Source: Elysia chlorotica (taxonomy: Eukaryota > Mollusca > Gastropoda > Plakobranchidae). Taken from it: a stretch of DNA of 64,000 bases. How positions within the stretch are numbered: position 1 is the stretch's first letter; each line of letters begins with the position of its first letter. The translations under genes and the position numbers were made by a program. Below are positions 58,052-64,000 of this stretch, piece after piece. The stretch is taken from positions 1-64,000 of the forward strand of contig RQTK01000765.1 in NCBI GenBank assembly GCA_003991915.1, written 5' to 3'. The notes under the pieces are model-generated. The model searched no databases and was not told the origin of the DNA. It saw only the letters and a list, made by a program, of their open reading frames with translations.

Positions 58052-58083
<32 letters not shown>
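58003..58083 (+). mobile_element. LINE 3' end scrap with (ATT)n tail
   Basis: The sequence ttaagcgctttgagc...aaagcgctctataaattatt followed by (ATT)n is the stereotyped CR1/L2-type 3' UTR end. No coding part is attached. Confidence 0.8.
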
Positions 58084-59731
58084 CATAGGTTAATGCTATA
58101 CAAGATTGAATTAATTTCCTTAAAATTGAAATTTTGCCAAGAAACAAGTTATTTTGAACTTTACAATTAGATGTCACAATGTATGTCTTTTCCCTTACTC
58201 TTCGAATACAATAAGGCACATTTGATGGACTCCAAGATACCATCCTTTAAAATAAGAAAATCCTATACGTTTTGTAAATTTTTGTTTTATAAAGACTATA
58301 CATTGCATTTCACACATCCCCTCCGCATATCTTACCAGAGATGGTGCTCGACTGTAGTCAATATGAGAAATATTTACAGACTTAGATATCGCTGCTCACA
58401 AAATAAAGTGAATATGATTTGTCACCAAGTATGATTCATTACAAAGAACAGCATGTATTGCTCACAGTCATACTGATGTTGCTTTTATAAAATAAAAACA
58501 AACAAACAGTAGGAGCAATACACAAGTACTACATTTTTTTAAAGACACAAAACTTCTATAACATTAACTGTAACTTTTGGAATGGGTTAATCATTAATTT
58601 CACATATCATGATTATTTTACTTATAAATCTAAATGAAATATAAATCTAAGTGTGTGATTATGCTTCATTAAACATTGTCAAGAATAGAAAAGAATATAG
58701 GTCTTATTGTTCTATTTTTAAAATGACACAAATTTTGTATAACTGTCACATTTGGAGTCTAAGATAAGAAAGGCCCAGCAACATCATTTGCACACAGCTC
58801 TTTCCAACATCATATATGATTTAAATTGCTGATTCAAGGTATCAATCTATACTAACAGCTGTAGTGACACACTGATTGAATCTGGGTGTGTGGAAACATT
58901 TTCTATTTATAGCAACATTCCAAGAAAGAACGACTGAAAGGCCTTTGGCATTATATATCTACTTAAGTAAATTTAAGTTAATGGGTGACAAAATCTATAA
59001 TATCAAACAGATGATTAGAAAGTTAAATACATGTGCATAATTAATTAGTGCCAAATTTTCCTCCAATTTTAAGTCTCAATCTGTAAAAGCTGATCATGGC
59101 ATCAGAAAATATTGAAGTTTTAGTGTTAAAAACAACATAAGAAGTAGCAAGATTTACTTTTTACTTTTAGAAAAATTTGACTTGAACATGATTTTTTGTT
59201 AAGCAAATTAAACGTGGTAAGACAAATTTGTATGTTGTTAGTAAAACAAGTACCTTTTATACCACCTCCTTTCCTCCTATACGCACTCATAGTTGCATGC
59301 CTAGATATACAAATTAGTTCTTGGTTGAAAGTTTCACATGTCATGAGCCTGACGGTACAAATGAGTTTTTGTAGAGGTTGTTTTTCGCTCAGGGTGGAAC
59401 CATGGATTGAAAAAAAAAATGGAACTTCTTCGTACTAAGAGTATCAACCGACTTAAAAAACAAAAACAACAAACAATAACAATAAACTTAATGCTTAACA
59501 AAAAGAATTGCAACGGATTACTATATTTTTCAGTACTTCTCAATAATCCATTTGACAAAAGACTGTATGATGTATAGCAAATAAAAAGAAAGAATACTGG
59601 TCATTCCTCATTTTTTATTTAAAAAAAAACCTTCAATATCATTATCAAGCAAATGAGAGAGACACAAAGAGAGAAAACCAAATAAGACAAAGAGTAGAAA
59701 GTCAAGAAAAATAGAGAAAGAGAGAGAGAAG

Positions 59732-59801
<70 letters not shown>

Positions 59802-61124
59802 TGTGGGAAAGGATCATATAGAATGAGAGAGAAAAAGAGAGAGAAAGGGAGAGAGCCAAAAGAGTAAAGAAAAGAAGCCAAATAACCGTTCACCTATATC
59901 GAGGTTATCCGATCTCTTGGGTTCCGGTTTAGATCTTACTTTTAGATATATATTTTTTCATATTAGACTAGAACTCAGAAATGGACCCACTGAGTACTCT
60001 TTAGAAAACATTGGATGTCTATTTCATTTTTCACCGGAGAATTTTGTTTCAAAGCTTTGAAAGGCCGGAATTTTCAGATCCTTTAAAGAAAAAGTGAAAA
60101 TCCAGAAAATCCAGAACCGTTTACAACCCATGCTAGCTTTTGGTTGAATTATCTGACTGCTATGTAACGCATTGTACTATAAGTTGATCTATTCATTTCC
60201 TCACCCTTTTTTTGGTGCGTAACTTTTGGGTAGCGGATCGGCTAGATCTATGTACATTATCTTGTTTGGTTGCATAACGTTTGTATTTCAAGCCTAAGAA
60301 TTTAGTTTTGTTTATTGAACACAGCCCGCACTTGTATGGTCAAGATTCTTCTCGAATCTCCGACTTAGTTCTAGCATAGTAATGACCTCGTCACCCCTTT
60401 GTTTACCTCGTTTTGATTGGTTGCTAAATGCTAATGTCGTGTACCGAGAATGTTCTCTTGTGATTTATGTAATTCCTTTTCTGGATGATTCGACGAGATT
60501 TTATATAAATAAGGATCTAAATTATAGTAAGTTGGTCAACGTTAAATCTCCAGAGTCAACATTGTCTCCAGAGTCATGCATTGAATCTCCAATAAGCAAC
60601 ATCATTGAGTCTATGATTAATGAGTCGACCTACTGATATTGTACAGTTTAGCTCTTATGTTGGATTAAACAGTTTGCAATTGTTACTTACGGACTTCGAA
60701 CTTATTTTCTACGGACGAGTCGTGTGATTGGCTGTGTATATTTGTAATACCCCTAGACAAACAGAGCTTAACAGATCACCGTCATCATCACAAATCTGTT
60801 ACACGCTACTTATAGAAAACTTATAACTCAAGGTTCAGTAGGTGATTTATCTCTATCGCTGTTACAAACAATAAATATTCAAGAGATTTTCATATAACAA
60901 ATTTAAAAGACATCCCGATTTTATGCACAAATGCATGGGACTTAAATATGAAAAATAACATTGAAGACACACATCTGTCACACAGACACTATCTGCGTAT
61001 GAGATGACACACTGGTATTAGAGTTATTAAAAAGAGATGCTGTGACATTTCCTTGCAAGGAAACAGTTCAAAATATCAAACAAATAAAGATAAATGATGC
61101 GCATTTGTAGATGGACAACGCCCG
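58084..61124. other. No supported gene
   Basis: AT-rich, with a GA microsatellite at 59710-59795. The 84-codon frame at 60382-60636 has no recognisable motif. Confidence 0.5.
59710..59795. repeat. (GA)n microsatellite
   Basis: Long GA tract within a larger GA-rich stretch (59655-59870). Confidence 0.95.
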
Positions 61125-61577
61125 TGTGGTAACGGGGCCCTCATTAGGAGGGGTGTAAAGAATGGTTACCACCGCCTACCTGTCGCGCGTGACACAGTAA
61201 AAGACTGCTAAGGACAGGCCCTCTCTCTTTATTTCGCTATGTCTTCTGTCCCGCTCTCTTTCATGCTCCTATCATCATGTCATTAGATTCTTAAAACCAA
61301 TACCATCTACTTCTAACCAGACTATTGGGCACCTTGTTTGACGTGAGGTGCATCCCGTAAGGATGGAGGTTGAATCATAGAGATTGAGGTGAACCAGCCT
61401 GCGGGCTGTCATTCACCAACACATCTCTTTGGCCCACTCCTTCTCCCGAGACGGGTGGGCGGTGTGGCCCACTCCGCTCAATCGGCTGGTCAGCTTTGGC
61501 TGGGGTCAATCTTAGCACTCTCTCTCTCTCTCTCTCTTTCTATGCTGGGAGTATAACTCCGGGGTAGCCCTGACACA
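61125..61577 (+). repeat. Putative 5' LTR
   Basis: Begins TGTGG and ends TGACACA, then ATTGGCGCTGG, where the TGGCGC start looks like a primer-binding site. G+C content rises sharply here relative to flanks. The position directly before an LTR-retrotransposon ORF fits. The 3' LTR lies beyond the window, so the boundaries are only inferred from the TG...CA rule. Confidence 0.5.
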
Positions 61578-64000
61578 ATTGGCGCTGGATTTCCGCGCAG
61601 TGTCCCCTTGTTGGGCTCGGTGGCGGGTGGGGCGCCCCGGAACAGAACCTTTGTTTTCTTTTTCCATGGAACATTTACTTTCTCTTCAAACTTCCCCTAC
61701 TCCCAACTTTTTAAAGAAGCCTTGCCCGGATGGAGCGGGTGTTCCATCCGGATCAAGCAAGAGAAAGGCAGTGGATGCCCTAACGATGTGACAGCTTGCC
61801 CAGCTGTAACTAGAGCACAATCAAAAGATGAAAAGGTGGATAATATCACAAATGAGTCAGATTCAATATTAAAGTCGGATTTGCTGTCTAGAAATATAAT
61901 CCAAGAGCAAACCAAAGATATAACTCTAAAATCTTGGTTATCAACGGTTGGTAATATGCCAATTAAGGGAGTTTCGATGATAATGATAGATGGAATCCTA
62001 CATCGTTCGTTCGAGTCCCAGTCGTCGAGTAATGTAACTTTGGTTGTCCCTAAACCTTTTCGAACTGAGGTGTTATCTCTTGCTCACGATCACCCCTTAT
62101 CTGGCCATGCAGGTTACAGGAAAACTTTAGCCAATATACAAAGTCAATTTAGCTGGCCTGGTATTACAAAAGATTGTAGGGACTATGTAAAATCATGCCA
62201 TATATGTCAGGTCAAAGCACCTGTTGGGAGAGACCGCCCTGCGCCATTACAATCTATGCCTCCGATCAGTGAACCGTTTCAGCGGGTAGTGATTGATCTA
62301 GTTGGGCCGCTCCCCTGTACCTATGATAAAAACATATACATATTTACCATGGTGGATATGGCGACACGTTGGGCTGAAGCAGTTCCTTTAAAGTCCATTA
62401 CAGCCGAACGAGTAGCAGAAGTTCTCTTTTCTATATTCACTAGACTTGGATTCCCATTAGAAATCCAGTCGGATAGAGGGCCGCAATTTCGATCGGACTT
62501 ACTGCGAGAGTTCAATAAACTCACAGGAATTAAGCATATTTTTTCCAGTCCCTTTCATCCTCAAACAAATGGTGTTGTCGAGCGATTTCACTCTACATTA
62601 AAATCTATGCTGAAGAAATTATCTGCTCACTCGCCAAATGAATGGGATAAATACATATCTTCTGCATTGTTCGCGTATAGGCAACAACCTCACTCCTCAT
62701 TAGGGTTTTCTCCATTCTTTTTATTATTTGGCCGTGCACCAAGAGGGCCCATGGCAATGCTTAGGGATACGTTGGTACAAAAACAATATATGGGAGAGAT
62801 GTCGTTGTCGTATCAATTTGTTGATGAGTTACACAAGGTTATCAAAGATTCTTGCCAGATAGCACAGCAAAGTTTGCAAGAGGTAGTAGGAGATAGTAAG
62901 AAAAGGCTGGACAATCGATCGAAACTTAAGACATTTGAACTGAATGATAAGGTTCTAGTTTTATTGCCCGACTCAGCGAGTAAAATGGTGCTCAGTCTTA
63001 AAGGACCATTTGACATTGTTAAGAAGGTGAATAAAGTTGTTTATCTTGTTAATGTCAACGGAAAGTTGAACCCATACCACGTTAATTTGCTAAGGAAATA
63101 CAATCAACGCCCAGAGATGTCAAACGACACTCAGATGCTAAGTGCAAAAGAACCAATTGCAAACGTTTGCTTCTCAAACCAATTGTACTCAAACACCGAT
63201 GATATCTTTAAAACAGTTTCTATCTGTTCTGCTATTATAACTGAAGAGGAGGGTTTGGAAATAGGTTGTGAGGTGGAGACTTTATCCTCTAATAATCAAT
63301 CTCAAGAAATTGTTATTGGCCCAAATGTAACAGTCTCTCAGAGAGAAGATATCTCTGAATTAGTGAAAGAATTTGCTGATGTTATTAATCCTTTACCAGG
63401 ACAAACGCAGACAGTAGAGCATGTCATCCGATTAAAATCTAATGAGGTGATAAGAGTAAAGTCATACCCTTTACCATTCGCCTCAGAAGAATTTGTCAGA
63501 GAGGAAGTAAAATCTTTGCTAGATTTAGGTGTTATAGAGCATTCTACGAGCGATTTCTGTTCGCCGCTGGTACTAGTTAAAAAGAAAGACTCTTCCCTTC
63601 GCCTTTGCATTGATTTCAGGAAACTGAATGCTATAACTGTATTTGATGCAACTAACATTCCTGTACCAGAAGAACTTTTCTCTAAACTATCTTCTTCAAC
63701 TATCTTTACATCTTGTGACTTATCTAAAGCCTACTGGCAAATACCTGTTCATCCCGATAGTCGTCACTTAACCGCGTTTCAAACACCTTTAGGTTTGATG
63801 CAATGGAAGCGTATGCCATTTGGGTTGGTGACAGCTCCAGCGACATTTTGTCGTCTCATGCGTTTTGTGCTTGTCGACGTGTGCAATGTTATAAATTATT
63901 TTGATGACACCCTTGTTCACACACAATCATGGGATCAACATATTCTAAGCCTTCGTGAGTTGCTTCTAGCGTTAAGAGCTCATGGGTTAACAGTGAACCC
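61557..64000 (+). CDS. Ty3/gypsy-type pol with integrase before RT
   Basis: One frame is open from 61557 to the window end (over 814 codons, no stop); the first in-frame ATG is 61956. In order: an A-V-T-R-A-Q linker; the integrase H2C2 zinc finger (62085-62215: S-G-H-A-G, C-H-I-C); DDE core (V-I-D-L-V-G-P near 62290, Q-S-D-R-G-P-Q-F near 62470, H-P-Q-T-N-G-V-V-E near 62560-62580); chromatin/GPF-type box (L-K-G-P-F near 63000); a spacer of about 130 codons; then Ty3-type RT with L-D-L-G-V-I-E, C-I-D-F-R-K-L-N, S-C-D-L-S-K-A-Y-W-Q, M-P-F-G-L and catalytic Y-F-D-D at 63897-63908. IN-RT order is Ty1/copia-like but both domains are Ty3-like, as in the Gmr1 group. All catalytic residues seen are intact. 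RNase H lies past the edge. Confidence 0.9.
61666..61791 (+). pseudogene. Possible truncated gag start
   Basis: Forty-one codons from the first ATG after the putative primer-binding site (M-E-H-L-L-S) to a TGA at 61789. In a complete element gag and then protease would follow here. Instead integrase coding starts within 200-300 bp in another frame, so gag and protease are probably deleted. Confidence 0.35.

Noticed and set aside
60382..60636. 84-residue frame upstream of the LTR element
   Set aside because: No motif or context; not supported as a gene.

Overview
The window is animal nuclear DNA, most likely from a mollusc and probably a gastropod. That assignment is inference: it rests on long AT-rich introns, two intron-containing metazoan genes, tRNA-derived SINEs, dense (GA)n/(TC)n tracts and many decayed DNA transposons and LINEs. 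There is no operon structure, CRISPR array or prokaryotic gene. Only two host genes can be supported. Everything else recognisable is mobile or repetitive, and most of the small ORFs are chance frames or microsatellite translations.

Layout: 0-4.1 kb holds a 0.4-kb repeat present twice, a SINE, a 773-bp TIR element with a MADF remnant, and a hairpin. 5-8.9 kb holds a tandem array interrupted by a LINE 3' end, then a 1.4-kb near-perfect inverted repeat. 10.1-19.5 kb (minus) is an 11-coding-exon flavin amine oxidase (MAO-like, 545 aa) whose splice phases all agree. 21.2-24.4 kb (plus) is a 4-exon UPF0489/C5orf22-like gene (596 aa), head-to-head with the amine oxidase. 25-33 kb is minisatellites, a LINE tail, a tRNA-SINE and unannotatable AT-rich DNA. 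33.9-36.8 kb has two PIF/Harbinger-like remnants, one with a MADF piece and one with a transposase N-terminus, then palindromic repeats and a LINE RT fragment. 36.8-44.9 kb is a nested mosaic: an identical-looking 317-bp inverted pair, a SINE, poly-C tracts, a 900-bp assembly gap and the two ends of a mariner-like element. 44.9-47.9 kb is a pogo/Tigger-like transposon with both TIRs and a broken DDE transposase. 50.4-51.4 kb is an unclassified 1.0-kb TIR element. 53-58 kb has two or three decayed non-LTR elements and a 250-bp (TAG)n tract. 61.1-64.0 kb is a Ty3/gypsy-type LTR retrotransposon whose frame runs off the window end.

Most unusual item: the last element encodes a Ty3-type integrase (H2C2, DDE, GPF box) UPSTREAM of a Ty3-type reverse transcriptase in one uninterrupted frame. 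This is the reverse of normal Ty3/gypsy order and matches the small Gmr1-like group. Second, the amine oxidase has Ser and Pro where MAO has the flavin-linking Cys and one aromatic-cage Tyr. Third, the UPF0489 protein carries arginase-like metal motifs behind an N-terminal membrane anchor. Two host genes sharing a 1.6-kb intergenic region is the only regulatory arrangement visible; no functional link between them is evident.
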